The notes under the pieces: generated by a model
Database searches by the model: none
Told to the model about the DNA's origin: nothing
The model's input: the letters and a program-made list of their open reading frames with translations, nothing else
Position numbers and translations under genes: made by a program
NCBI RefSeq assembly: GCF_904849725.1
Contig: NC_058521.1
Span: forward strand, 348,562,138-348,626,137
Source of the DNA: Hordeum vulgare subsp. vulgare
Lineage: Eukaryota; Streptophyta; Magnoliopsida; Poales; Poaceae
Direction of reading: 5' to 3'
Length of the DNA: 64,000 bases
Shown here: in pieces, positions 46,025 through 57,559 of the stretch
How positions within the stretch are numbered: position 1 is the stretch's first letter
How the letters are laid out: each line of letters begins with the position of its first letter

Positions 46025-47771
46025 TATTGGGGAACGTCGCATGGGAAACAAAAAATTTCCTACGCACACGAAGACCTATCATGGTGACGATCAACTACGA
46101 GAGGGAAGATCGGATCCACATACCCTTGACGATCCACTACGCAGTTGATGTAGTCGAACGTATTCGCAATCCAATCATCATTCGTCCCACGAATTCCGTC
46201 CCAATCTAGTACCGAACGGACGGCACCTCCGCGTTCAGCACACGTACAGCTCGATGACGATCATCCCCTTATTGATCCAGCAAGAGAGACAAAGAGGTAG
46301 CTGAATTCTCTAGCAGCGCGACAGCGTGGCGGTGATGATGGTGGAGCTACTTCGGCAAGGCTTCGTTGTGTCGTACCGAACTAGCTACGGGTGTCACGAG
46401 GTAGTGGAGGGAGAGAGGGTTGCACAAAGTCTTGGGGGTGCAAAAAGCCTCTCAAACCTCCACTATATATGGAAGGAACAAGAGGGAGGGTGGCTTGCCT
46501 CCTACTCCAAGTAGGAGGGTTCAGCTTAGCCCAAGAGAGAGGAGTCCTCCTCCAATTCGGTTTGGTGGAGGACTCCTTCCCATCTTGTCCACCTCCTTCC
46601 TTTTATTTTTATTTTTCCTTTTCATTCTTACTCTTAACCGAAATAGGATTATTGGGATGGCCTCACCATCCCACTAAAGGATGGTGCGCCACCCATGGGC
46701 CTATTAGGTTCTCTCCCGGGTGGGTGGCCCCTCCCGGTAAAACCCTCGAACCCATTCGTCACTCCCGGTACTTTACCAGTAATGCCCGAAATCTTTTCAA
46801 AACCCAAATGCCACAATCCAATATATCAATCTTCTTTTCTGGACCAGTCTGGAGACACTCGTGATGTCCAGGATCTCATCCAGGACTCCGAACAACATTC
46901 AGTTACCAACATCAATAATTCAGCTATACCGAAATGTCATCGAACCTTAAGTTTGCAGACCCTGCGGATTCGACAATTATGTAGACATGACCGAGACACT
47001 CTTCGGTCAATATCCAATAGCGGGACCTGGATGTCCATATTGGATCCTACATGGTGTGCGATGATATTATGGGTTGAACCTCTATGTCAAGGGTTTAGTT
47101 AATCCCATACAATGTTCCATTTGTCCTTCGGTATGTTACTTGCCCGAGATTCCATCGTCTGTATCTATATATCTATTTCAATCTCATTATTGGTAAGTCT
47201 CTTTACAAGATCTCGTCGTTAAATCTTTGGCCACATTGCTTGCAAGGCTTTTTTGTGATGTTGTATTACCGAGTGGGCCCCGAGATACCTCTCCTTCATA
47301 AGGAGTGACAAATCCCACTCTTGATCCATGCTAACTCAACGGACACCTTCAGAGATACCTCTAGAGCACCTTTATTGTCACCCAGTAACGTAGCGGCATT
47401 TGATACACACAAGGCAATCCTTCGCTGTTAGTTAGTTACATGATCTCATGGTCATAGGAACGTATACTTGACATGAAGAAAACAATAGCAACAAAATGAC
47501 ACGATCACATGCTACGTTTATAGTTTGGGTCATGTCCATCACATCATTCCCCTAATGATGTGATCTCGTTATAAACTGACAACACTTGCCTATGGCTAGG
47601 AAACCTTAACCATGTTTGATCAACGAGCTAGTCAACTAGGGGCTCACTAGGGACATTGTTTTGTCTATATGTCCACACATGCATTTGTGTATCTATTCAA
47701 TACAATTGTAGCATGGACAACAAACGATTATCTTGAAACAGCAAATATAATAATACCCATGATTTCCAATA
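46025..47771 (-). repeat. 5' LTR of copia C
   Basis: On + it starts TATTGGGGAACG and ends GATTTCCAATA. Both termini differ from the canonical TGTTGG/CCAACA by transitions. Near the right end about 25 bp of the 'tattattgcctctagggc' region are deleted relative to the 3' LTR. Confidence 0.85.
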
Positions 47772-47776
47772 GCTAG
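47772..47776 (+). repeat. Target-site duplication of copia C, right
   Basis: GCTAG, identical to 38948-38952. Confidence 0.9.
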
Positions 47777-48809
47777 TCCCATTTGATCGTGTCATGAGAA
47801 TGAGATACACGGCTCCTATCGGGTTCGTCGACACGTCGAGCGGTCTTGCTGGATTTTTCTTCACCTCCTCTAGGTATCTTGTGCATCAGGATTCCGGTGG
47901 TACTTTGGACTATCTAATGATTGAGGTTTTCCACTAAGGAATCCGAGGAGATCATGGGTTTTCTGTGGTGGAGGCTTCCTATGCAGCTTGTGGTAATTTG
48001 TGATGGATTAGTTGGATCACCCCTGCGGGGTTAATATCTTTCGGAAAGTCGTGCCCGCGTTTATTTGGCAACTTGGAAACTTTGTTTAACATCCGGTTCT
48101 AGATAACTTGAAATAAACTTAACTAAAGTATGCCAACTGTGTGCATAATCGTGACTATCTATTCCGTGAGTTTCCTCTCTGAATGAGGACAAAGTGGGGT
48201 TATGTTTGACATAAGTAGGTGTTAAGGATCACTTAGCGATGATATTTAGTTCACGACCGTCATGCGTAGAGCACTTACTCTACTTCATGTTCTCGTAAGT
48301 TAGCCACCATATATACTTAGTGCTACTGCAACCTAAACACTAAACCTTCCATACCCAATAACTTGATTAGTTCCGGTATCATGGTCCCGAGATTGCTAAG
48401 TCCTTGTGGCTCACATGTTACTACCACCCCGCACATCCACGTACAGGAGATCCAGAGGCTTTTGATGCTATGCAGTTGTAGTGGGAGTTTGATGAAGGCA
48501 GTGGGCGCATGTACATGACGTACCCCGACAATTAGGGGACCTTTGTCGTCTCATGGGCATAGCGAGACAAATCATTGAAATTTTATCATTTATCTTGTCC
48601 GTAGTCAGACCCTGTCTTTTGGGATGATTTCAAATAAACTGTTGAGTGAATTGTAATTTAACTTGTGGCGAGTGTAATCCATTTCATATACCCACCGCTT
48701 CATGTATGTATTGCAATGATTCATGTGCTTGCGAAATGCTAAGATGCGTCTCTTTCCTTATTGAGGCCTCGCCCCCAAATATGGAAATTGTCGCATCTTG
48801 GACGTTACA
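47777..48809 (+). repeat. LTR-H right part
   Basis: Continues LTR-H after the copia insertion: 'cccatttgatcgtgtcatg' through 'ccgtgagtttcctctctga' to 'cgcatcttggacgttaca'. No gene. The TTACA end is followed immediately by the E2 RT frame. Confidence 0.6.
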
Positions 48810-49930
48810 GGATAGGAACTAGTTATAGGATGGTAATTGATTTCAGGAAATTGAGTAAGGCTACTAGAAAGATCATTACCCAAAGCCTTTTCTTGCTCAA
48901 ATGCTACAAAGATTATCCAAGAACACATACTTTTGCTTTCTAGATGGATATTGTGGATTCTCTCAAATACCTGCATCGAAAAGAGGACCAAGACAAAACT
49001 ACCTTTACTTGCCCTTTTGGAACTTATGCTTATAGGTGTATGCCTTTTGGTCTATGTTATGCACATGATACCTTTGAAAGATGTACGAATGTTATATTCT
49101 TCGACTTATGTGAAAAGATTGTTGAGCTTTTCATGGATGATTTTTCTGTTTATGGAACTTCTTTAATGATTGCTTGAGCAACCTTGATCGATTTTTGAAG
49201 ATATGTGAAGAAACTAATGTTGTGTTGAATTGGGAGAAATGCCAATTTATGGTGAATGAAGGTATAGTGCTTCGGCATAAAAATTTTGAGCGAGGTATTG
49301 AGGTGGAAAAGCCCAAAGTTGATGTAATATAGAAAATGCCCTGCCCAAAAGATATCAAAGGTATAAGAAGTTTTCTTGATCATGCTGGTTTCTAGAGGCA
49401 TTTCATTAAAGATTTCTCAAGGATTTCTAGGCCATTAACTAATATTCTCCAAAATATGTTCCTTTTGTTTTTTATGATGAATGTGTACAAGCCTTTGAAA
49501 TACTTAAGAAATCCTTAATTTCTGCACCTATTGTTCAACCACCTCACTGGAACGTGGCCTTTGAAATTATGTGTCATGCTAGTGATTATGTTGTTGGTGT
49601 TGTTCTAGGGCAGACAAGAAATTGAATGTTATTCATTATGCTAGTAAGACCCTAGATACTGCTGAAAGAAATTGTGCTACTACTGAAAAGGAATTTTTAG
49701 CAGTTGTGTTTGCATGTGATAAGTTTTGACCTTACATAGTTGATTCACTATTCACACTGATCTTTCTCCTATTAAATACCTTATGGAAAAGAAATATGCT
49801 AAACCTAGACTTATCAGATGGGTGATATTACTCCAAGAATTTGACTTGCATGTCGTTGATAGGAAAGGAGATGAAAACCGTGTAGTAGATAACTTGTCTA
49901 AGATGGAAAATGTTCTTTATGACCCATTGG
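48810..49930 (+). pseudogene. Reverse transcriptase and RNase H of E2
   Basis: The RT begins with YRMVIDFRKLSKATRK. After a frameshift near 48940 it continues with HRKEDQDKTTFTCPFGTYAY, RCMPFGLCYAHDTFERC and ELFMDDFSVYG; the F/Y-M-D-D catalytic box is intact. Further text includes NWEKCQFMVNEGIVL, KPKVDVI and KMPCPKDIKGIRSFLDHAGF. RNase H and linker: ASDYVVGVVL, NVIHYASKTLD, KEFLAVVFACDKF and [17 protein letters not shown] (to about 49912). The order matches Athila-type elements. At least four frameshifts and stops inactivate it. Confidence 0.85.
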
Positions 49931-50079
49931 CTATTGATGATAACTTTCTAGATGAGCAACTTGCTATTATAAATACTTCACGTTGTAATACTTTGTATGC
50001 AATTATGATAATTATATTGTTGCTTAATATATTCTGCCTAGCTTCCCCTATCAACAAAATAAAAAAATCTTCTATGATT

Positions 50080-50210
50080 TATGACCTTACTTTTTGGATG
50101 ACCTACATCTTTATAAAAGAGTGGGTGGTGCTATTAGACGTTGTATACTTGAAAATGAACAGGAATAGATCCTAAGGAAGTGTCATTCTGAGGCCTACGG
50201 AGGACACCAT
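50080..50210 (+). pseudogene. Start of E2 integrase (zinc-binding domain)
   Basis: The text [19 protein letters not shown], with a stop in place of a codon, gives the first His residues of the HHCC zinc-binding domain of gypsy integrases. The frame ends abruptly where the LTR of D begins at 50211. Confidence 0.7.
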
Positions 50211-50677
50211 TGTCGGTGTCAAAAGGAAGATCTCGGGTAGGAGGTCTCGGACTAAGGACCTTGGATCGATGGCTTGTATCTCAAAAGGGGAGACAATATT
50301 TACCCAAGTTCGGGCCCACTAGAGGAGGTAAAACCCTACATCCTGCTCGATTATATTGATGTGGATGATGATTAAAGAATTGATCTACCTCGAGTTGGTA
50401 TGAGCTAAACCTTAGACGGGATAACCTGCCTACATGGAGGAGTACCACTTGTTTATATTGACACCAGGGGATCTAGGGTTTCATACAACTAAGCACCAAC
50501 TGAGGGCCATTGGGCCGACCTAGTCTAGTTTACTTGGACACCATGCTGGTCTTCAGTGCTTTCTTCCTTGAATACGGGATGACCACACAGTCCGGCCTCC
50601 AATTACGGCAGCCCATTAGGTCGGCCTCTACGTCGCAAGCCGACTACCTCAGGACCCATTAATCCTGGACACCCTCA
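50211..50677 (-). repeat. 3' LTR of D
   Basis: + strand TGTCGGTGTC to CACCCTCA, 467 bp. It aligns with 58905-59192 (for example 'aaggaccttggatcgatgg', 'tgtggatgatgatta', 'gggccgacctag'). Confidence 0.85.
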
Positions 50678-50690
50678 GTAGCCCCCGAAC
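50678..50690 (-). promoter_or_regulatory. Polypurine tract of D
   Basis: On the minus strand GTTCGGGGGCTAC abuts the LTR, as expected. Confidence 0.75.
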
Positions 50691-51043
50691 TAGCCTTCAG
50701 TGCTTATGTGCGAGGTCTTCGGATGCTTGCCCAAGGAGTGTTCTACTTGCAAGGCAAGTTCCCCTGCTTCCACCAGTCATTAAATGATGATTCAGTCCCC
50801 GACCGACTCACGGTTACCTAAGCATCGTGGGGCCCACAAGTTTTAACTCTCGACAAAGATTAATAATAATTCTTTACTTTCACGTGCTTTTATAAAGGTA
50901 GACGCTTTTGACTGTCCGTGACGAAACCGCTCCCTATAACGAGTGGTTGCAATGCCCTTTATAAACACATCAAAATCCGTTCTGAGGCTCCCTCGTCCTC
51001 CGAGTGTCACTAGGAAACCCTAGGGTTCCAGCACCCCAGAGTC

Positions 51044-53640
51044 ATGGCAGGTTCCTCCTCATATCCACTTGGCCCCCTTCCACGGGACTGGGCTAGTCGC
51101 TCTGTTTCCCTTTTGTGTTTGCGTGAACTCGAAACTCAAGGATATCTTCCTCTATCAGACCTCGCGCCCACCCGCCCCAGACTTGCCTCCACCAGTGGCG
51201 AAGACATCGCAGAAAACTTCCCTTCCCCTCAAAGGGGAGAAAGAGTCTGCTTCATTTCCTTCCTACTACGAGGGATGCGATTCCCCGTTCACCCTTTCCT
51301 GAGGGGTTCGTAGGAGTTCTACGGGTTGCAGCTCCACAATCTTACCCCTGGCTCCATCATTCACATCTCAGATTTTGTGGCCTTATGCCAGATGTTCCTG
51401 GGTTGCGAGCCCCACTTCGATTTTATGGAGAAACTACTTCTGTATCCTTCCCTGAACTAGGGGAAAGACATTTCGGTAAGTGCGTGGAGCCGAAGTATGG
51501 CGTATAGACGCCACAGGATACCCGGTCGGGACACCAAAGAAGGAGACCGACAAGTGGCCCTTGAAGTGGTTTTATATCGAGGATGTTCCGCTGTTCGAAC
51601 CGGTTCGGAGAGGTCTTCGCGAATACTCTGTGACCCCTTTAAAGAAGCTATTTAGGCGGCGGCTGAGGAGCTCTTCCCAAGAGGAGAGCTGCGAAGTGAA
51701 GCGCCTATCCTCCAAGGTTAGGATATAGAATCACAGTGGGCTGACCATCATTAACGTGATGGCGGCGGCGATTACCCGGTGCGTCCAACCGCTCCAACAA
51801 TGTACACATCCTTTGTGGCGCTATAGAGGGACAAGCGACTCCACCCGATCTAAACGGTAGGGACCAGACGATCAAAAGATATTAGCGACCATTCTAGCTG
51901 ATCTTTTCAAGGGGAAAAAGAAGATTTCGCCCGCCTCACTCCCGAGGATGGTTATTCGGCATATAACCCCATCGAATGCGTAAGAGTGTTTACATTGATA
52001 GCCTGGATATTTGTGTCTGTTATTGTTAACCAATAACCCCTACTCCCCCTCCGTAGACTTGGAGACGTTGGATTGAGACATGAAATTCTCCCGCATCCCA
52101 GGTCGAAGACTTCTCCCATGACGATGACACCTGATTTCAAGAGGACCTGGATATTTCAATTATCTTTGAGGATGGCGTGTTTTATCAAGAGAGGGTTGAC
52201 GAATACAAGGTGTCTCTTTAAGTCGACAACCCTAGGTCCCTTCCATCTTCGGGGAGCAAAAGTAAGACGACTACACGACGAGGGGTTGTGCCCAGTGGTC
52301 GTAGGAGCACACAGTGAACTCCTTCGCGGGCTGTAACAGCCGGGGTTCCGTCAAACGAGAACAAAACCCCCGAACAACAGGAAGTGGCGGGAAATATGTC
52401 ATTTGTCCCTTCGGCCAAGAGGTACACAGATCAATCCTTATTCCATACTGTAGTAACTGTCTTCTTAAATGTTCATGACCCTTAGCCCACAAATTGAGGA
52501 GATGTGCGCAACCTTCCCTATCCGAGGACGGCATCTAGGTATTGGGTCGTCAACAAAACCCAATATCCTCGGCCGATACAGGAGTCTCGAACATGGGCCC
52601 GCTCCGTGAAGGTTTTGAAGGGTTGTCGGTATCTAACTCTAAAATTGAAACCGCAAAGAATCATTGGCAACGGAAGGAGTCATGGCGTTACCTTGCATTT
52701 TTCGAGCAAGAGTTTAACGCTCTCAACTCGGCTGATGCATACCTTGGAGTTGCACGAGCCGGCCTTCAAGAAGTGGCAAGGAAAATGTCTGCACATCTAC
52801 ACATGAGTCATTGGCGTCTCTATATCTGAACAAAAGTTCAGACCGAGTAGCCCTCGAGCCTTAATTTGGATGGGACGGCTGAATTAAGGGTCAACTTGAC
52901 ATCCTGCCAATATACAGGTTTAAAACTGGAAAACAAAATTTTTTCCAAAGATTTACAGCTAAGCCAAGCTGATCTACAAGCCAATAGGGCAGAACAGGAG
53001 GATGTGAAAATATTCATGAGAGAAGCACATGGTAAGGGAATTTATTTGTGATATGCTAAAATTCACTTGGATTTAATAATTAAGAATTTCATTATAGAAG
53101 GTGAATCAATAGGCCAAATGCAAAAGGATGTAGATGCATCTTGAGGTTCTCAGTGGTACGCCGAATCTCAGCTTGAAGCCGGCCACCGCGTATTGATGCG
53201 AAGCCGCGTGGAAAATAACAATCTCAAAAAAGAGAATAAGAAACAAGCTAATAAAATTGAGAGTTTGCAAGCTCAGTTGGCGCACAACTACGTAGAGAAT
53301 CAGAAATTGAAGGGCAACATATTTTGTAAGTAAAACTTCGACATGTAAGGGATCACGGTTTTGTTGTCTTGATCGTTAAAAATGTGTGCTTCTTTTGATT
53401 AGGTCTCTTAACTGGGCGTCCTAAACAGGAAGCTAGTTCATTTGGGGGGGGCTATTGAAGGAACTATCCATTGTGAATGAGAGGGCTCAAAAGGCTATGC
53501 GGAGTATGGTCCGAGCTTTATTGCCAAACCAAAACCCTCCGCAAGGGATGGCCGAGCTACACAGGATGTAGTTGGAGTAGTCGTTTCTTCATGTAGTACG
53601 AACAACTATTATATGCGACAAGAAATGCGGATTGGATAGA
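51044..53640 (+). pseudogene. Antisense 'putative gypsy type transposon' gene remnant (PF04195-like)
   Basis: Opposite to the gag-pol strand of D. The frame starts MAGSSSYPLGPLPRDW (51044). Downstream, in shifting frames, come EFYGLQLHNLTPGS, HISDFVALCQMFLG and EPHFDFMEKLL (about 51305-51450), the landmarks of the PF04195 domain, then KWPLKWFYIEDVPLFEP (51480-51728). The 3' part has coiled-coil-like text (LENKIFSKDLQLSQADLQANR near 52920-52990; ENKKQANKIESLQAQLAHN near 53235-53285) and ends with KAMRSMVRALLPNQNPPQGM near 53500-53560. Its function is unknown in the family. It is broken by several stops. Confidence 0.7.
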
Positions 53641-53758
53641 CATCATTTGTAGCCGACCAAGTTGTCACTTAAAAAACTCTAGCTTTTGGCTTTACCAGTC
53701 AGAGGTACGTATCCGGGCGAACTGGTTGTAACAATCACAACGGTGCTCCGTTTACCCT

Positions 53759-54500
53759 CTAGACGAACATACGCACCCGAGGTGCAGCGTGCATAATGTC
53801 ATAGGGGAGGACCGCTTCAGCCCCGTACACCATGAAAAAGGGTGTGTACCCTGTGGAACGATTCGCGATGGTACGCAAGCCCAGTAGTACGGAGTCGAGC
53901 TCCTCCACCCATTGGTAGTCAGATTCTTGAAGAGAGCGGACCAGCCAAGGTTTAATGCCGCTCATAATTAGCCCATTGGCTCTTTCGACTTGTCCATTGG
54001 TATCCGGTTGGTATACAAAGTCATAGTCGCGCTTGATGCCCAAATCTGCACATCAATCTTTTACCTCCTCGGCGGTGAAATTGGATCCGTTCTCTGTTAC
54101 TATGTTACGTGGGACACCATAACGATGTACGACACCGGAAATGAAGTCCATTACTAGCCTGGATTTGGCAGAGCTAACAGGCTTTGCTTCAATCTATATG
54201 ATAAACTTGTCGACCATGACTAGGAGGTATTTCTTTTTCATGGTCCCCCCTTTAAGTGGGAAACCATATCCAGACTCCAGACCACATATGGCCATGTGAT
54301 AGGATTGTCCGAAGAGCTATTGGAAGCATGTGTCTTTGATTCACGAAGAGTTGACACCCCGGACAATGCTGAACGAGCACGTGGATGTCCTCTCGGGTTG
54401 TCGGCCAGAAGAAACTAGCTCGGAAAGCCTTGCTGACCAGGGCTCGAGCTGCTGGATGGTGCCCGCCCATACCGACGTGTACTTCGGCCAGAAGCTGCCT
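53759..54500 (-). pseudogene. Integrase of D
   Basis: The zinc-binding part reads GGHHPAARALVSKAFRASFFWPT...HCPGCQLF (54252-54470), giving the HHCC set. The catalytic core continues in other frames: VMDFISGVVHRYGVPRNIV, then TENGSNF, where the usual second catalytic Asp is Glu, and after a stop the frame 53759-54043 with YQPDTNGQVERANG (Glu present), WVEELDSVLLGLRT and FMVYGAEAVLP. Inactive by substitution and stops. Confidence 0.8.
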
Positions 54501-54743
54501 TCCGCCCTCCTCGGATATGCACCATTGAAGGACTCATGTGGTTCTCTTTTTATATATATTGCCCTCGTGAACCTTGTAAACCTTTGATCGGCGCATGATA
54601 TGTCCCGCCTCGGTCTGGTCAACAGGGAGTTTGTTGCACAAGATATAAGCAAGGAAGGGTTCAGTCCATGGCGCGATTACTGCCATGACCTCATGGGCCG
54701 AGGGTGTTTCTGCAATTGAAGTTCCGCCGAGGATTTGATCATC

Positions 54744-55500
54744 CTACTCGGCCTTAGGTGGTATAACCTGCTCTGCACCATCGGCTCTTGTGCTAACCAC
54801 TTTGTCCTGCCATACTACAGATGGCTTGAACAAGCATTCTGGGAATATGTTGCAGGGGACGAGGCCGCGCTTTGCGCCTAAGCGGGCGACAATGTCTACG
54901 GCTTGGTTGTTGTCTCCTGAGACGTGGTGGAAGTCCAACCCTTCAAATTGTGCTGATATCTTGAGGACGGCGTTTCTATATGCTGCGATCTTCGAATTTT
55001 CTGCATCAAAGTCACTGTTGATTTGTGATATGGCGAGGTTAGAGTCTCATCATACCTCAATCTATTGTATGCCCATTGAGGCTGCCATCCGGAGACCGTG
55101 TAGTAGTGCCTCGTACTCTAATGCATTATTCGAGTCGGCATACATGATCTATAGCATGTACAAAATATTATTCCCGGTAGGCAATGTGAGGATCACACCA
55201 GCCCCCAGACCGGCGAGAGTTTTGGACCCGTTAAAATACATGGTCCAATGAGCATAAGTGTTATACTCTCTGGGAGTTCGGCCTTAGTCAATTCAACAAC
55301 GACGTCGACAAAGACTTGACATTTGATGGCTCGTCGTGGCTTGTAGGTAATCTTAAATGGCAGTAGCTCGATGGCCCATTTCGCAATTCTACCGGCGGCG
55401 TCCTTATTGTTAATGATGTCACTCAGTGGTATTTCCAAGGTCACAGTAACCGCACATTCCTCGAAATAGTGTCTAAATTTGCGCGATGCCATAAACACTA
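54744..55500 (-). pseudogene. RNase H of D
   Basis: The frame 55193-55498 carries FRHYFEECAVTVTLEIPLSDI and GRIAKWAIELLPFKITY, the RT-RNase H link. The following minus text has YFNGSKTLAG and NALEYEALLHGLRMAASMG, the RNase H active-site region (usual DGS replaced by NGS; E and the second block visible). 54744-54938 gives FHHVSGDNNQAVDIVARLGA, the end of the domain. Degrades RNA in hybrids in active relatives; broken here. Confidence 0.75.
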
Positions 55501-55552
55501 TGTAAGCAATTTTTTGGTAGTGTGGGTATGTGGTTTTGCATGGGGTGAGAAG

Positions 55553-56974
55553 CTAAGATATGTAATTGACCGGCCTTTGTATCCGGAGTTTTTGACCCTC
55601 AGCTTCTCGTTCTACGATGAGGACCACTCTGACCACTTGATTGGTAGCTAAGATGTATAGCAACATCGTCTCCCCTATGTAGGGTGCTGCTAGGATCGGG
55701 TTGCTCGCCAGGATCGCCTCGATTTCCTCCAGAGCCGTTGTGGCCTCATTGGTCCATTTGAAGTTCTTAGTTTTCTTCAGCAACCTATAGAGTGCGAGGG
55801 CCTTCTCACCGAGGCGAGATATAAATCGGCTTAAGGCCGCAATACAGCCTGCCAACTTTTGGATGTGTTGTAGCTGTGTTGGGATGGCGAGCTGTGACAA
55901 TGCTAGTATTTTGGTGGGGCTGGCCTCGATTCCCCTTTGCGACATGATGAATCCTAGGAGCTTGCTGGTTGGGGCTTTGAAGACACACTTATCTGGATTA
56001 AGTCGTATATCGTATGCCCGTAGGTTGGCAAAGGTTTCCATGAGGTTGTCTACCAGCTGGCTGACGTGTCTGGTCTTAATGACCACATCGTCCATGTATG
56101 CCTCCGTAGTTTAGCCAATGTGTTTTCCCAAGCATCTCTGGATCATCCGCTGGCAAGTGGCGCCCGCATTTTTTATCCAGAACGACATTGTGTTGAAGCA
56201 GAATGGCACGTAGGGTGTTATAAAGGCGGTTGCGGCCTGATCAGATTATTTTATTTTGATCTGATGGTATCCAGAGTAGGCATGAAGGAAACACAAGGAG
56301 TCGTGTCTGGCTGTTGTGTTGATAATATGGTCTATTTGAGGTAACAGAAAAGGATCCTCAGGGAAGGCTTTGTTTAGGTCCTTGAAATCGACACATAGCC
56401 GCCAAGATTTGTCCTTCTTTGGTACCATGACCAGGTTTGCCAACTAGTTGCTATGTTTGATGCCTCTCATGAACCCGGCTTCCAGTAGCTTGGAAAGTTC
56501 TTCACTCATATCTTGACGCTTTGATTCGGAAATTCGACGCAGGGCCTGTTTGACAGGCTTGAAACCGGCAATTATGTTCAAGCTATGTTCTACCAACCCC
56601 CGAGGGATTCCTGGCATGTCTGAGGGGTGCCACGCAAATACGTCCCAATATTCTAGCAAGAAGACGCGTAGTGCTCCGTCGATTGCAGGCTCCAATTGTG
56701 CTTCGATAGGCGTGGTCTTATTAGGGTCCATTGGGTGTACCTGGAACTTGACGATCTCGTCCACAGGTTTGAAGTATGTGGACTTGGGCCAGTTGCTTAG
56801 GATCACATCATCTTGGTCCACCACGGCACGTAGTGCCATGAGTTTCTGTGCAGCGAGGGTCTCGGCTAGTACCTCTATCGTGAGGGATGCCGTTCTGTTT
56901 TCAGCTCGGAGGGCTCTTTCGGGGTTACTGATCACTATGATCACGTCGTTTGGCCCTAGCATTTTGATTTTCAT
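55553..56974 (-). pseudogene. Reverse transcriptase of D
   Basis: The N-terminal linker frame 56444-56974 (VFAWHPSDMPGIPRGLVEHSLNI) leads to 56246-56443 with KKDKSWRLCVDFKDLNKAFPEDPFLLPQID and AYSGYHQIK. The palm follows in the frame 55553-56095: AYMDDVVIKT (YMDD box intact; the Y and M are just upstream of the open frame), LNPDKCVF, LGFIMSQRGIEASPTKI and KLAGCIAALSRFIS. Three open segments in shifted frames form a nearly full-length but inactive RT. Confidence 0.85.
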
Positions 56975-57039
56975 GTACCCGTAGTGTGGTATGGCAGGAA
57001 TCTTATGATGGCTTCACGTCCCAACAGGGCATGGTATCC

Positions 57040-57420
57040 ACTGTGAAATGGGACGATATGCAAGAGGAGCTCCTAGGATTGGTAGTTCTCGGGTATGCCA
57101 AATACTACGGTGAGCGTTACTCGTCTGGTGCAGCAGTCCTCTCTCCCGGGGATAATACCCCGGAAGGTGGTTGTTCTTAGCTCAACTCGAGATCGGTCAA
57201 ACTGCATTTTTTCAAGGGTGTCGTCGTAGATGAGGTTGAGGCTGCTGCCCTCCGCCCATTAGCACCTTGGGTAGATTGAAGCCGTCGACTATGGGGTTCA
57301 GGACTAACACGACAGGTGTCCGTCCTGTGCTAGTCATCGGCTCGTCGCCCTGGTCAAAAGTAATATGCGTGTTCGACCATGGGTTTGCCGCTACTACATG
57401 GTGGATTTGATGGAGCTCCT
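57040..57420 (-). pseudogene. Protease region of D
   Basis: Text NPIVDGFNLPKVLM leads into the active-site loop. GSSLNLIYDDTLEKMQF follows in a shifted frame. The catalytic D-G-G/S set reads G-G-G, and one extra base shifts the frame right there, so the protease is dead. Further left are RGIIPGREDC and FHSGYHALLGREA, the end of the domain. Confidence 0.65.
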
Positions 57421-57559
57421 GAAAGTCTCTCTTTTTCTGATTCTTTGAAGTAAATGTCTTGTAGGTCGTTAAGATTTGTGTGCACTTATGTGTGAGCGTT
57501 ACTGACCGGCCCTTCGCGGGTGTTTCCTTGAGGATGATCTACCCGCTTTTTTCCGACCT

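Larger units (their letters stand above)
38953..47771 (-). mobile_element. Angela/BARE-1-type Ty1/copia retrotransposon (C)
   Basis: Complete element on the minus strand: 5' LTR 46025-47771, leader with primer binding site, gag, integrase, RT, RNase H (copia order), polypurine tract, 3' LTR 38953-40745. It is flanked by GCTAG on both sides and sits within LTR-H, whose sequence is continuous after removal. The LTR terminus TGTTGGAAATATGCCC is the Angela/BARE-1/WIS signature (established). The reading frame is broken by several stops and by a telomere-like insert, so it is inactive. Confidence 0.9.
35056..48809 (+). mobile_element. Very long LTR-like sequence (LTR-H), split by copia C
   Basis: With copia C removed the sequence is about 4.9 kb, ending GGACGTTACA on the right. 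No coding domains lie in either half. Features typical of a long gypsy LTR are a GC-rich, TATA-like mid part ('gcctataaagcg' near 35770), and end text such as 'gaaataaacttaact' and 'gccaccatatatacttagtgct' that I recognise from Triticeae gypsy LTRs. It is best read as a solo LTR or truncated LTR in E2. The left end is uncertain and I find no matching 5-bp duplication (right flank GGATA). Confidence 0.55.
25693..50210 (+). mobile_element. Athila-type LTR retrotransposon carrying nested insertions (E2)
   Basis: E2 pieces in order: 5' LTR lacking its first 95 bp (25693-27058, 33693-33716), primer binding site (33728), gag (33805-34560), protease (34640-34965), RT/RNase H (48810-49930) and the integrase zinc-binding start (50080-50210). 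It is interrupted by E3, by LTR-H with copia C, and by D. Its LTR family equals that of E0. About 200 codons between protease and RT appear missing, so the LTR-H junction also involved deletion. Confidence 0.7.
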
